The position numbers and the translations under genes are program-made. Positions 1 through 7,157 of a stretch of 19,144 nt of DNA are shown here, one piece after another; positions within the stretch are counted from its first letter, which is position 1; every line of letters begins with the position of its first letter. The notes beneath the pieces are model-generated. The model was not told the origin of the DNA, searched no databases, and worked only from the letters and a program-made list of their open reading frames with translations. This DNA comes from JACORV01 sp041484135. GTDB lineage: Bacteria; Gemmatimonadota; Gemmatimonadetes; Gemmatimonadales; JACORV01. Location of the stretch: positions 1 to 19,144 of the forward strand of contig JBGPHD010000048.1 in the NCBI GenBank assembly GCA_041484135.1, written 5' to 3'.

Positions 1-69
1 GCCACCGACACCCTGGCGGGCGCTCCGCCGGCGGTGGAGGCCATCATGCAGCGCGCCCTGCGCCGCTAG
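1..69 (+). CDS. C-terminal fragment of an unidentified protein
   Basis: Reading frame 1 is open from the window edge for 22 codons and ends in TAG at 67-69. The visible tail is ATDTLAGAPPAVEAIMQRAL followed by RR, an Ala-rich, probably helical end. It is followed about 60 nt later by a strong hairpin, consistent with the end of a transcription unit. The fragment is too short to assign to a family. The call rests on frame, stop codon and the downstream terminator only. Confidence 0.55.
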   Translation, partial: ATDTLAGAPPAVEAIMQRALRR

Positions 70-127
70 CCAGGAACGAAGTCCCGCCAGGCGCCGGAAC
101 AGGCAGCTGAAGCGGGTTTGACGATCG

Positions 128-159
128 AGCGGGTCGGTCCTTTCGGGGGCCGACCCGCT
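128..159 (+). terminator. Hairpin terminator between convergent genes
   Basis: The arms 128-140 and 147-159 form a 13-bp stem with a single G-T wobble and a 6-nt loop (TTTCGG). The 3' flank is only mildly T-rich (TTGGTTCGTT), so it is not a perfect intrinsic terminator. It lies after the plus-strand gene ending at 69 and before the end of the minus-strand gene at 227, so it could act in both directions. Confidence 0.55.
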
Positions 160-226
160 TGGTTCGTTGCAGAGGCTCGACCGACGCGGCGGTGCCGTTT
201 GCCGGGCCCGGCGACGCGGACGGCTG

Positions 227-514
227 CTAGGGCGCGCGCTCCGGACCCTGCGCCTCGGGCAACCGCGGGAGATCCTTGACCCGTGCGAGGGTCCGCTCGG
301 CGAAGTCGAGTCGCTCGTGGGTCTCCGCCAGCTCGTGGTGCAGGCCGTCCAGCTCGCGCTCGACCGCCGCGAGCCGCTGCTCCAAGTCCCCGCCCGATTC
401 GCCACCGATGCGGCGCGCGATCGCGTGCCCGATCATCGTCTTTGATACCGCGATGATCCCGATGAAGAAGACCGCCAGGACCGGGATCATGACCGCCAGA
501 CTCTGCTTGTCCAC
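227..514 (-). CDS. PspB-like small membrane protein with coiled coil
   Basis: This 95-residue protein starts with GTG at 514, preceded by a GGGGAGG Shine-Dalgarno; the nearby ATG is out of frame. Residues about 6-24 form one hydrophobic helix, residues about 42-80 are heptad-like and charged (coiled coil, with ELAETHERLDFAERTLARV), and the tail is Pro-rich. The layout of an N-terminal membrane helix plus a cytoplasmic coiled coil ending in a LDFAE-type helix matches PspB-like proteins, which in enterobacteria couple PspA to membrane stress. That role is inferred from architecture. It is the last gene of the minus-strand series, 50 nt after the M20 peptidase gene. A PspA-like protein is encoded about 5 kb upstream in the same series. 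Confidence 0.75.
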   Translation of the reverse strand: MDKQSLAVMIPVLAVFFIGIIAVSKTMIGHAIARRIGGESGGDLEQRLAAVERELDGLHHELAETHERLDFAERTLARVKDLPRLPEAQGPERAP

Positions 515-564
515 ATGCCTCCCCGGAATGTGTGCCGCTCCCTACGCGTACGAGGTGTTCAGGG

Positions 565-2151
565 TTACGGAACCGCCGCCGGCCACTCCGTGCCCAGCCG
601 CGCCAGCAGCCCCGCGAAGATGTCGATGCCGCTCCACAGGTTGCCGATCCTGAGGTTCTCGTTCGACGCGTGCTGGTTGTTGTCGTAGTTCACGATCGGC
701 ACGATGACGAGCGGGACCCGCAGCACCTCGCCGAAGTGGTACATCGGCAGGCTCCCGCCCGAGCTGGGCACCACCACCGGGGGCTCACCTAACGCCTGCT
801 CGACGGTCCGCACCACCGCGCGGGAGAGGGGCAGGTCGAGCGCCGTGCGGACCCCCGGGTACCCTTCGTCCCAGACGACTTTCACGATCCGGTCGTGGGC
901 GCGCCGGGTGGCGGCGTCGGGATCCTCCCGCACGATCAACCATCCCTGGCGGCGGATGTGGTCCTCGACCAGCGCGCGCAGCCGTGCCGGCACCTGGTCG
1001 GGCACCAGCCGGAAGTCGATGGACGCCCGCGCCTCGGTCGGGATGGCGTTGGCCGCCGCGCTCCCCACCCGCCCCGACTCGAGGCCCCGGATGTTGAGCG
1101 CCGGGAGCATGATGCGGCCCATGAGCGGCGCTCCGGAGGCCTCGGTGCGCGCCAGGCCCAGCTCCGTGCGGAGCGCCGAGTCCACCGGCGGCATCGCCGC
1201 GATCGCCGCCGCCTCGGCGGGCGTGGGCGCGAAGACGTCCCCGTAGAACCCTTCGATGAGGATGAACCCCTCGCCGTCGCGCATCGTGCCGAGCAGCTCC
1301 ACGAGCCGCGCCGCCGGGTTGGGCGCCCAGTTGCCGTAGTGGCCGCTGTGCAGCGTGCGCGCCGCGCCGTAGACCGTGAGCTCGAGCCCCTGCACGCCGC
1401 GGACGCCGAAGACCACCTGGGGCCGTCCGGTCTGGTGCGCCGGCCCGTCGGCGAAGATCCAGGCGTCGGCGCGCAGGGTGTCCGCATAACGTTCCAGCAG
1501 CGCGCGCACGTGCGGCGAGCCCTGCTCCTCCTCGCCCTCGAAGAAGAGCTTGAGGTTGACGGAGAGGGGGACATGGAGCGCGCGCAGCGCGTCGAGCGCC
1601 GCGAGCACCGCCACGATGGGCGCCTTGTCGTCGCTGGCCGAGCGCCCGTAGAGCCGCGCCTCGGCGCCCACGGTGCCGCCCGCGGCGGGGAGCGGCAGGT
1701 CGCGGCCTAAGGGACGCGGCCCGTCGCGCAGCACCGGGGTCCACGGGGCGCCGGTCCACGTGGACCGGTCCACTGGCTGGCCGTCGTAGTGGGCGTAGAT
1801 GACGATGGTGCGCCGCGCGCCCGGCGACGCGAGCTCGCCGTAGACCACCGGCGGCGCGCCCGGGTTCTCGAGGAGGCGGGCCGTCACGCCGCGGCGGGCC
1901 AGCATGGCGAGGAGCGCCTGCGCATTGCGGCGGATGTTGGCGCTGTCGGTCGCGACGTTGGGGATGGCCACCAGCCCCGCCAGCTCGCGCACGATCTCTG
2001 CCTGGTGGGCGGCGCGCCAGGCCCGCACGCCTTCGCGCAACGCGGCCGGGTCCGCCGGTGCGCCCTGGGCCGCCACCGGCACGGCGGAAGGACCGACGAC
2101 GCATGCGCCGGTCAGCACCGCGCCGAACAGCCATCGGCCCCGGGCGATCAT
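565..2151 (-). CDS. Exported M20-family zinc metallopeptidase
   Basis: This 528-residue protein probably hydrolyses dipeptides or small peptides in the periplasm. ATG at 2151 is chosen because it overlaps the stop of the transporter gene as ATGA and opens a signal peptide (residues 1 to about 29, ending VAAQ). M20 metal and catalytic residues are visible: H121-Y-D123, S173-D174-D175-K, E208-E209 in FEGEEEQGS, D235 in FADGP, and H494 in NNQHASNE. The lid or dimerisation motif HSGHYG lies at 268-273, followed by a conserved Asn-Pro-Ala-Ala-Arg. Length and motifs fit the M20 dipeptidase branch (carnosinase/PepV-like), which contain the inserted dimerisation domain. Substrate is not readable from sequence. 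Two leucines use the rare TTA codon. It is translationally coupled to a POT-type peptide transporter. Confidence 0.9.
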   Translation of the reverse strand: MIARGRWLFGAVLTGACVVGPSAVPVAAQGAPADPAALREGVRAWRAAHQAEIVRELAGLVAIPNVATDSANIRRNAQALLAMLARRGVTARLLENPGAPPVVYGELASPGARRTIVIYAHYDGQPVDRSTWTGAPWTPVLRDGPRPLGRDLPLPAAGGTVGAEARLYGRSASDDKAPIVAVLAALDALRALHVPLSVNLKLFFEGEEEQGSPHVRALLERYADTLRADAWIFADGPAHQTGRPQVVFGVRGVQGLELTVYGAARTLHSGHYGNWAPNPAARLVELLGTMRDGEGFILIEGFYGDVFAPTPAEAAAIAAMPPVDSALRTELGLARTEASGAPLMGRIMLPALNIRGLESGRVGSAAANAIPTEARASIDFRLVPDQVPARLRALVEDHIRRQGWLIVREDPDAATRRAHDRIVKVVWDEGYPGVRTALDLPLSRAVVRTVEQALGEPPVVVPSSGGSLPMYHFGEVLRVPLVIVPIVNYDNNQHASNENLRIGNLWSGIDIFAGLLARLGTEWPAAVP

Positions 2152-3410
2152 GTCGCCTGGGGGGCCGACTTCACGACGCGGTGGTAGACGAGCATCAGCG
2201 CCGTGGTGAGCAGTCCCACCCCCGTCACCACGAACCACATCCGGTGCGGCGTGTGCAGCTCCTCGCCGTAGTGCTGCGAGAGCCAGCCGCCCAGCGGGCT
2301 CCCGACCAGGTCGCCGACGGCGACCGGGAGGAAGGCGAACCCCATGAACAACCCCTGCTGCCCGGGCGGCGCGAGGCGCGACACGTACTCGTAGAAGCGC
2401 GGCGACAGCACGATCTCGCCCAGGGCCAGCACGAACAGCGCGGCGATGACGAGCGGCGTGCTACCGCCCACCGTCAGGATGAGCCAGCTCAGCGCCGAGA
2501 TGAGGACGCCGATGGTGATCGCAGTGAAGGCCGGGATCTTCCGCGTCAGGTAGTTGACGATGAAGGTGAGCGCCACCACCGTCGCGGGGTCCACCGTGAG
2601 GAGGAGATCCGCGTCGGCCGACGGGTTCACGTCATGGAGGAAGAGGGGCAGCGCCACGTACTGCTGCCAGAAGACGACGTAGAAGCCGGAGAAGATGATC
2701 AGGAACGTCATGAACCGGAGGTTGGCGAAGACCACGAACATGTTCTTCAGCGCCTGCGCCACGCTGGTCGCCTTGCTCTCGGCGCGCCCGGGCTCCTGGT
2801 AGAACAGGAGGGTGAACACGAACATCGCGAAGGTGAAGAGCGCGCTCACGCGGAAGACGTTCTCGATGCCGAGCGTGGTGCGCACCCGGTAGGCCATGAG
2901 CGGCCCGAGCATGCCGCCGACGTTCACGATGGTGTAGTAGATCGAATAGCCCAGCGACCGCACGCTCTCGGTCGAGGCGCGGGCCGTCGTCCCGGCGACG
3001 ATGGGCTTCACGAGCGGCGGCCCCATCGCCGGTATGATGAGGATCAGGAGGACGAACCAGTACAGCGGCATCGCGTCGCGCAGCGGCGCCATGAAGCCGG
3101 CCGTCACCGAGCCGAGCAGGAAGTAGCCCACGGTCAGGATGAGATAGGCGGCGGCCAGCGTCCGCCGGAACCCGAAGCGGTCCGCCAGCGTGCCGCCCAC
3201 CACCGGGAAGAACCAGAGGATGAAGCCGAAGATCCCGGTGAGCTTGCCGGCGTCGGTCCTGGAGAGATGCAGCGTCTCGACGAGGTACAACGTCAGCACG
3301 GCCTTCGGGGCGTAGAACGCCAGCCGCTCGAACAGCTCGGTGAAGTTCGCCACCCAGAAGGCGGGCTGGAACCCTTCCCGGATCTCCTTCATCCGCTGCG
3401 CGACGCTCAC
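2148..3410 (-). CDS. POT/PTR2-type proton-coupled oligopeptide transporter (MFS)
   Basis: This 420-residue polytopic inner-membrane protein has about 12 hydrophobic helices. The first carries NFTELFERLAFYAPKAVL at about 22-39, the ExxER signature of the POT family whose acidic and basic residues take part in proton coupling. The MFS loop motif GGTLADRFGFRRTL is at 72-85. GTG at 3410 is selected because a GGAGGAGG ribosome site lies 6 nt upstream; the next Met would lose the start of the family domain. At 420 residues it is shorter than typical POT transporters with 14 helices. It follows the Omp85 gene by 16 nt and overlaps the exported M20 peptidase by 4 nt, which suggests uptake of peptides or of the peptidase products. 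A broader MFS role is possible. Confidence 0.85.
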   Translation of the reverse strand: MSVAQRMKEIREGFQPAFWVANFTELFERLAFYAPKAVLTLYLVETLHLSRTDAGKLTGIFGFILWFFPVVGGTLADRFGFRRTLAAAYLILTVGYFLLGSVTAGFMAPLRDAMPLYWFVLLILIIPAMGPPLVKPIVAGTTARASTESVRSLGYSIYYTIVNVGGMLGPLMAYRVRTTLGIENVFRVSALFTFAMFVFTLLFYQEPGRAESKATSVAQALKNMFVVFANLRFMTFLIIFSGFYVVFWQQYVALPLFLHDVNPSADADLLLTVDPATVVALTFIVNYLTRKIPAFTAITIGVLISALSWLILTVGGSTPLVIAALFVLALGEIVLSPRFYEYVSRLAPPGQQGLFMGFAFLPVAVGDLVGSPLGGWLSQHYGEELHTPHRMWFVVTGVGLLTTALMLVYHRVVKSAPQAT

Positions 3411-3426
3411 GCCGGTCCTCCTCCGC

Positions 3427-5193
3427 TCAGTAGCGCGGGAAGTTGAAGACGGTGACGGACGAGACCTGCTCGCGGCTCCGCGTGACGTCGTCGGGCTCGC
3501 CGCGCAGGATGCCGAACTGCTGCCTCAAGCCGAACCGGAGCTCCGGGCCGAGCCCGCGGGAGAGCGGGATGGCGAGGTCGAGCCGGTAGGTGAGGCGCGA
3601 ACCGCTCGGGAACGCCAGCCGGAGCCCGCACCCGACCGAGCCCACCAGGCCCGTGTTCTCGCCGAAGACGGCGTCGCCCGCCCAGCCCCGTCCGATATCG
3701 ACGAAGGCCACCGTCCCGATGTCCACCGCGCCCAGAGCGGTGCCGACAAAGTAGCGATGTTCGCCCTGCGCCACGACCCGGCGCCCCACCGGCAGCCCGC
3801 TGTACCCGAACCCGCGGACGCCGTTGCCGCCGCCGAGCAGCAGCTGGAACGGCGTGCTGGTGTGCCAGCCCCCCGCGCCGGAGAGCCCCACGACCACGAC
3901 GCCGCGCTCGCTCACCGCGCTGTACATGAGCAACTCGCCCGAGGCCAGCACGCCGTCCCAGCGGTGCTGGTCCCGCAGGTACCGCCCCTCCCACTTCCCC
4001 CGCGCGAAGACGAGGGTGCGGTAGTCGGGCGCGGTGCCGGCGTACACCTCGGCGGCGGCGAACCAGTCGCGCTGCAGCCCTCCCGTGCGGAGCAGGCTCC
4101 CCCCCAGGACGATCCCGGCTTCGACCCCCTCCCGGATGTCCTCGATCGCGTTCACGCCGTCCACGCCGCCGTGGGACATGAACTTCAGGTTGCGCCAGCC
4201 GAGCAGGACGTGCGCGCGCACCCGGCGGCGCTCGGGATACCGGCCCGCCAGCGCCGCGGCGGCCAGCGAGTCGTCCACGGAGCGCGGGGCGAGGGGCGGG
4301 CCTTCCACGTACAGCCGCTCGCCCGAGAGCCCTGACCCCAGGACCAGGAGGTGGCCCGGCTCGCCGAAGCGCCACGCCACCCCCACGTCGCTGCCGAAGG
4401 AGACCACCGGCTGCGCCACGGTGCCTAACGTCGGGCTCACCAGCGGGAACGGCTCCTTGCGGTACCGGCTCGACTCCCGCCACGCCCGCCGGTCGAGCTC
4501 GCTCCCGAACGGCTGGAGGATGGTCTGCTCGGCCACCGGCCCCACGCTCGACCGGCCGAAGACCACTTCGGCGTCATGGTGGCGGAAGAGCTGGTGGTTC
4601 TGAATGCCCACGTCGAACCCGGGCCGCCGGCCCAGGTCGTTGAACCGGAGCTGCACCCGGATCCCCCGGCCGAGGACGCTCTCATGGCTGAGGCGCACCC
4701 GCTTGACGGCGCCGCCGGACTCGACGCGCACCGCACCGCGGAGCGACCAGTCGTCCCGCGTCTCGACCACGACGTCGGCGCCCCCGTCCTGCGCCGGCAC
4801 GCTCGTGACGCGCGCGCTGCGGATGTACGTCTGCGCGCGGAGCAGCCGCTCGCTCTCCGCCAAACGCCGGGGATCGCACGCGTCCCCTTCCGCGAAGAGC
4901 AGCTCGCGGCGGATCGTCTCGGGACGGGTGCGCCAGTGGAGCGCGTTGGCGAAATGCTCGAAGAAGTTCGGCAGCGGCCTGGGGTCGGTGCCGAAGAGCG
5001 GCGCGTTCGCGATGCGGATGCTGCTGACGGGCCGGCCGTCGCAGGCCGACTGGGCCGCGGCCGCGGCGGGGAGGGCGGCGAGCGCCAGCGCGCCCAGGAG
5101 GACGGCGCCGCGCAGGTCTACGAGAAGAGGTCGGGGTTCTTCGGCTCGTCTTCGGCCGGCGGCGACAACAGGCCCTTGAGGCGCTCCTCCCAC
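3427..5193 (-). CDS. Omp85/BamA-superfamily outer-membrane barrel protein
   Basis: The longest reading is 588 residues from GTG at 5193. A hydrophobic signal segment lies at about 29-48 (ending AAAAAQ), then a POTRA-like region at about 54-150 (RRELLFAEGDAC, LLRAQTYIRSARV, DVVVETRDDW), then alternating beta strands to the C terminus. Residues 458-462 read GVRGF, the conserved VRG(F/Y) of the Omp85 loop 6, followed by a barrel ending in NFPRY. The single POTRA-like unit and moderate length suggest a TamA/FhaC-like or lineage-specific member rather than the main BamA. The start is uncertain: from 5193 it overlaps the upstream gene by 76 nt with a 28-residue n-region, while a CTG at 5115 would give a neat signal peptide just after the upstream stop. 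The transporter and M20 genes follow. Confidence 0.8.
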   Translation of the reverse strand: MGGAPQGPVVAAGRRRAEEPRPLLVDLRGAVLLGALALAALPAAAAAQSACDGRPVSSIRIANAPLFGTDPRPLPNFFEHFANALHWRTRPETIRRELLFAEGDACDPRRLAESERLLRAQTYIRSARVTSVPAQDGGADVVVETRDDWSLRGAVRVESGGAVKRVRLSHESVLGRGIRVQLRFNDLGRRPGFDVGIQNHQLFRHHDAEVVFGRSSVGPVAEQTILQPFGSELDRRAWRESSRYRKEPFPLVSPTLGTVAQPVVSFGSDVGVAWRFGEPGHLLVLGSGLSGERLYVEGPPLAPRSVDDSLAAAALAGRYPERRRVRAHVLLGWRNLKFMSHGGVDGVNAIEDIREGVEAGIVLGGSLLRTGGLQRDWFAAAEVYAGTAPDYRTLVFARGKWEGRYLRDQHRWDGVLASGELLMYSAVSERGVVVVGLSGAGGWHTSTPFQLLLGGGNGVRGFGYSGLPVGRRVVAQGEHRYFVGTALGAVDIGTVAFVDIGRGWAGDAVFGENTGLVGSVGCGLRLAFPSGSRLTYRLDLAIPLSRGLGPELRFGLRQQFGILRGEPDDVTRSREQVSSVTVFNFPRY

Positions 5194-5519
5194 TTCTCCA
5201 CCTCGAAGTGTCCTTCGTTGGAGAGCACCCGCCGCAGCAGCGGCGAGAGGTCGGTCAGGGCGTCCAGCAGGTCGCCGATCACGACCCGCGCCTCCTCCAT
5301 GCGGAAGATCTCCTCCGGCGCGGTGACCATCTCCTGCAGGATGGCGCGCTCCGACCGCGACGCCACCATCGGCTCCGCGCGCGTGCCGCAGTACACTTCG
5401 GTCCGCCGCCCGGGACCCCGCCCCTCCTCGATCGGGTTCAGCCCGACGATCTCATCCGACCGCCAGTACTTCCCATAGCCGAGGTACACCATGCGGCCCG
5501 TCTTGATCTCCATGGACAT
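5118..5519 (-). CDS. Small protein resembling the RemA/DUF370 family, with a C-terminal extension
   Basis: This 133-residue protein begins at ATG 5519 (GGAG about 8 nt upstream); a second ATG two codons later is also possible. Residues about 10-65 (VYLGYGKYWRSDEIVGLNP, then RRTEVYCGTRAEPMVASRSE and RAILQEM) can be laid over RemA/DUF370 proteins: a short strand with Gly-aromatic-Gly, an arginine or serine before an Ile-Val, a proline, then Arg-Arg-Thr and a closing Ser-x-x-x-Ala-Ile-Leu. RemA proteins form ring-shaped DNA-binding oligomers. Residues about 66-133 are an acidic, mostly helical extension absent from classic RemA. The resemblance is by eye and remote; an unrelated conserved protein remains possible. 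It sits between the PspA-like and Omp85 genes. Confidence 0.6.
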   Translation of the reverse strand: MSMEIKTGRMVYLGYGKYWRSDEIVGLNPIEEGRGPGRRTEVYCGTRAEPMVASRSERAILQEMVTAPEEIFRMEEARVVIGDLLDALTDLSPLLRRVLSNEGHFEVEKWEERLKGLLSPPAEDEPKNPDLFS

Positions 5520-5546
5520 GACGCCGGCTCCGGCGAGAAGGAAGGC

Positions 5547-6113
5547 CTACCTGCCCATCCGCTTCTTCAGCTCCTCGAGCTTGGCGTCCGCGTCCGCCTC
5601 CCGCGCCGCGCGGTCCACCTTCGCCTTGAGGATGTCGTGCTCGAGGTCGACCTCGGGCCGGTCCATGCCCGCCGCGCCGAGGCCCGCCCAGGCCCGGTCC
5701 GCCGAACGGTCCGCCTCGGTCCCGCCCCGCCGCTTCGACGCTTCCATGAGCTGCGCCGACATCTCGGCGAGGTCGCGCTCGGCGAGCGCCAGCTCGTCCC
5801 GCTCCGCCGCGTCCTTCTTCTCCAGCATCGCGAGCCGTTCCCGGTGCTTGGCGAGATACCGGTCGGCGACCGCCACCGTCTCCGTGTCGGCGATCCCCTC
5901 CGCCAGGGCGCGCCGGCGTTCGGTGGTCTCGATCTGCACCCGCTCGGCCGCCAGCTGCTGCTCGGTCTTCGCCAGCGCCTGGCGCGTCGCCGCCACCCCG
6001 GCCTTCGCCTCGATCACCGCCTCGCGCATCGCGGACGCCAACTCGGAGAGATCGGCCGGCGGTGTCGCCGCCGCGAGGGCCGCTTCCAGGGCGTCACGCA
6101 GCCGCTTGAACAT
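5547..6113 (-). CDS. PspA/IM30-like coiled-coil protein
   Basis: This 188-residue protein starts MFKRLRDALEAALAAA, an amphipathic N-terminal helix, then runs as an almost unbroken coiled coil from about 25 to 128 (Ala, Glu, Arg and Gln rich). It ends with a short helix (DADAKLEELKKRMG) like the terminal helix of PspA/IM30. These proteins are ESCRT-III-like and bind stressed membranes. It is shorter than the usual 220-230 residues, with an apparent Gly-rich break at about 130-150. ATG 6113 has an AGGGGGAAGG site directly upstream. It follows the FmdB-type gene by 18 nt and precedes the RemA-like gene by 27 nt. The PspA assignment is moderate; a generic coiled-coil protein is the alternative. 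Confidence 0.65.
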   Translation of the reverse strand: MFKRLRDALEAALAAATPPADLSELASAMREAVIEAKAGVAATRQALAKTEQQLAAERVQIETTERRRALAEGIADTETVAVADRYLAKHRERLAMLEKKDAAERDELALAERDLAEMSAQLMEASKRRGGTEADRSADRAWAGLGAAGMDRPEVDLEHDILKAKVDRAAREADADAKLEELKKRMGR

Positions 6114-6131
6114 GGCCCTTCCCCCTGGCGT

Positions 6132-6296
6132 TCAGCTCTTCTTGACCGTCTTGGCGTAGAAGGCGCTCAGCACCTGGCGGGTGCTCCGCGACCGGCACTT
6201 CGGGCACGCGGGCGACGTCGCCCGGTGCTCGGAGATCCGTTCCGTGACGGTGAAGCGCTTGTGGCACTTCTGGCACTGGTAATCGTAGCTGGGCAT
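6132..6296 (-). CDS. FmdB-type zinc-ribbon small protein
   Basis: This 54-residue gene is short but well supported. It begins MPSYDYQCQKCHKRF, the classic FmdB/CxxC N terminus, with cysteine pairs C8-C11 and C31-C34 spaced to bind one zinc ion, and ends in a basic tail (KTVKKS). GGGGGAG lies 5 nt before the ATG at 6296, and a candidate promoter lies about 34 nt upstream. Family members are small regulatory proteins of largely unknown function, first named from a formamidase operon. It is the first gene before the PspA-like and RemA-like genes, with 18 nt between stop and next start, so it probably shares their transcript. Confidence 0.85.
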   Translation of the reverse strand: MPSYDYQCQKCHKRFTVTERISEHRATSPACPKCRSRSTRQVLSAFYAKTVKKS

Positions 6297-6329
6297 GGCC
6301 ACTCCCCCGGCGTCAAATGCTGCAGATGG

Positions 6330-6358
6330 ATATTGACCGGAGCGGGGAGAGACGGCAA
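6330..6358 (-). promoter_or_regulatory. Candidate sigma70-type promoter before the FmdB-type gene
   Basis: On the minus strand TTGCCG (6358-6353) and CAATAT (6335-6330) are separated by exactly 17 nt, in one of the few AT-containing patches of the 126-bp gap between 6296 and 6423. The -10 matches the consensus at only three of six positions. The distance to the ATG at 6296 is about 33 nt, leaving room for the GGGGGAG site. Evidence is by eye only. Confidence 0.3.
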
Positions 6359-6388
6359 GGAGCCGCGGTGACGGCGGCCCGTGGTGCT

Positions 6389-6424
6389 GCGCCGGCGCGG
6401 ACGGCCGGCCGCGACACGCGTGTC
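6389..6424. repeat. Cluster of three short palindromes at a gene end
   Basis: Three perfect palindromes lie in 36 bp: GCGCCGGCGC (6389-6398), CGGCCGGCCG (6402-6411) and GACACGCGTGTC (6413-6424). The last includes part of the stop codon of the minus-strand gene ending at 6423. They could form hairpins in the 3' end of that transcript, but no T-tract follows. High GC content makes short palindromes common, so significance is modest. Confidence 0.35.
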
Positions 6425-7157
6425 AGTGCGGAGGGCGGCCGAGTTTCATGAGGTCGGCGACCTGGCGCATCAGCCGGTCGGGCGAGTCGTGGCGCGGGAA
6501 GAGGAGCCGGTCGCTCAGCCGGTTGAGCGCGACCCGGAGCGCGCCGAACCGCTCGCCGGCCTGTCGGAGCACGCCATCGAGCCCGTACCGCTCCGCCAAC
6601 GCGTGGCCGCTCGCCATCCGGAAGCCCGTGCTCCCCACTTCTTCGTAGTAGGGAAGGTCCGGTCCGCCCTTGCGTGCCCGCCGCGCGGCGATATAGTCGG
6701 GAAAGATCCCCGCGAGCCAGAGGGCGAAGTTCCCCAGATGCGCGCGCACCCGGAACTGGCGTTCGCCTTCGGCGCGGCCGGCCTCCGCCACCAGATCCAC
6801 CAGATAGGCGTAACGATTCTCGTCATGCAGAGCGATGCGGTACGCCCGGTCCTTGTGGCCGAACGCCAGCACCAGCGACGCGCAGTAGTCCGCGATGAGG
6901 CGGTCGTCCACCCCGACTTCCCGGAGGTGGTGGCGCACGGTCACATAGAGGAAGAGCGCCGGGGACGGCGCGGTGAGCCCCCGATGGGCGAGCAGGGCGG
7001 GCATCAGGCGGGGATCGTCCCAAAGGACGTCGGGGCCCTCGGCCGCCGCGCGCGCCTCGAGCCGCTGCCGCTCGCTCTCGCGCCCTCCGGCCAGCAGCTG
7101 CACCGCCAGCCGTTCGTCGTCGGCCGAAAGCGCGGTCCGCACCGTCGTCGCGATCAT
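6423..7157 (-). CDS. Conserved-looking protein of unknown function (244 aa)
   Basis: I do not recognise this protein. ATG 7157 is chosen because GGAGAGG sits 7 nt upstream; upstream codons lie inside the kinase gene. It looks cytosolic: no signal peptide and no clear membrane helix, mixed alpha-helical composition with many Arg, Ala and Leu. Features that look conserved are LWDDPRLMPALL near residue 55, LFLYVTVRHHLREVGVDDR at about 78-96, an ADYCASL segment, FRVRAHLGNFALWLAGIFPD at about 146-165 and a YYEEVG stretch. The C terminus ends in Pro-Pro-His. Its start codon overlaps that of the divergent hybrid kinase, so the two may be co-regulated. Real gene status is supported by the ribosome site and varied composition; the function is unassigned. 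Confidence 0.75.
   Translation of the reverse strand: MIATTVRTALSADDERLAVQLLAGGRESERQRLEARAAAEGPDVLWDDPRLMPALLAHRGLTAPSPALFLYVTVRHHLREVGVDDRLIADYCASLVLAFGHKDRAYRIALHDENRYAYLVDLVAEAGRAEGERQFRVRAHLGNFALWLAGIFPDYIAARRARKGGPDLPYYEEVGSTGFRMASGHALAERYGLDGVLRQAGERFGALRVALNRLSDRLLFPRHDSPDRLMRQVADLMKLGRPPH

Noticed and set aside
2058..3446. Plus-strand open frame opposite the transporter
   Set aside because: It is Arg/His/Glu/Gln-rich without any hydrophobic or catalytic pattern; the minus strand gives a clean membrane transporter.
5130..5193. Twin-arginine signal in the Omp85 N terminus (GRRRAEEP)
   Set aside because: It lacks the following hydrophobic and polar consensus, barrel proteins use the Sec route, and this stretch may not be translated.
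5208..6371. Plus-strand open frame over the PspA-like and RemA-like genes
   Set aside because: It spans several minus-strand genes and their gaps, with low-complexity composition; the minus-strand genes have ribosome sites and coherent spacing.
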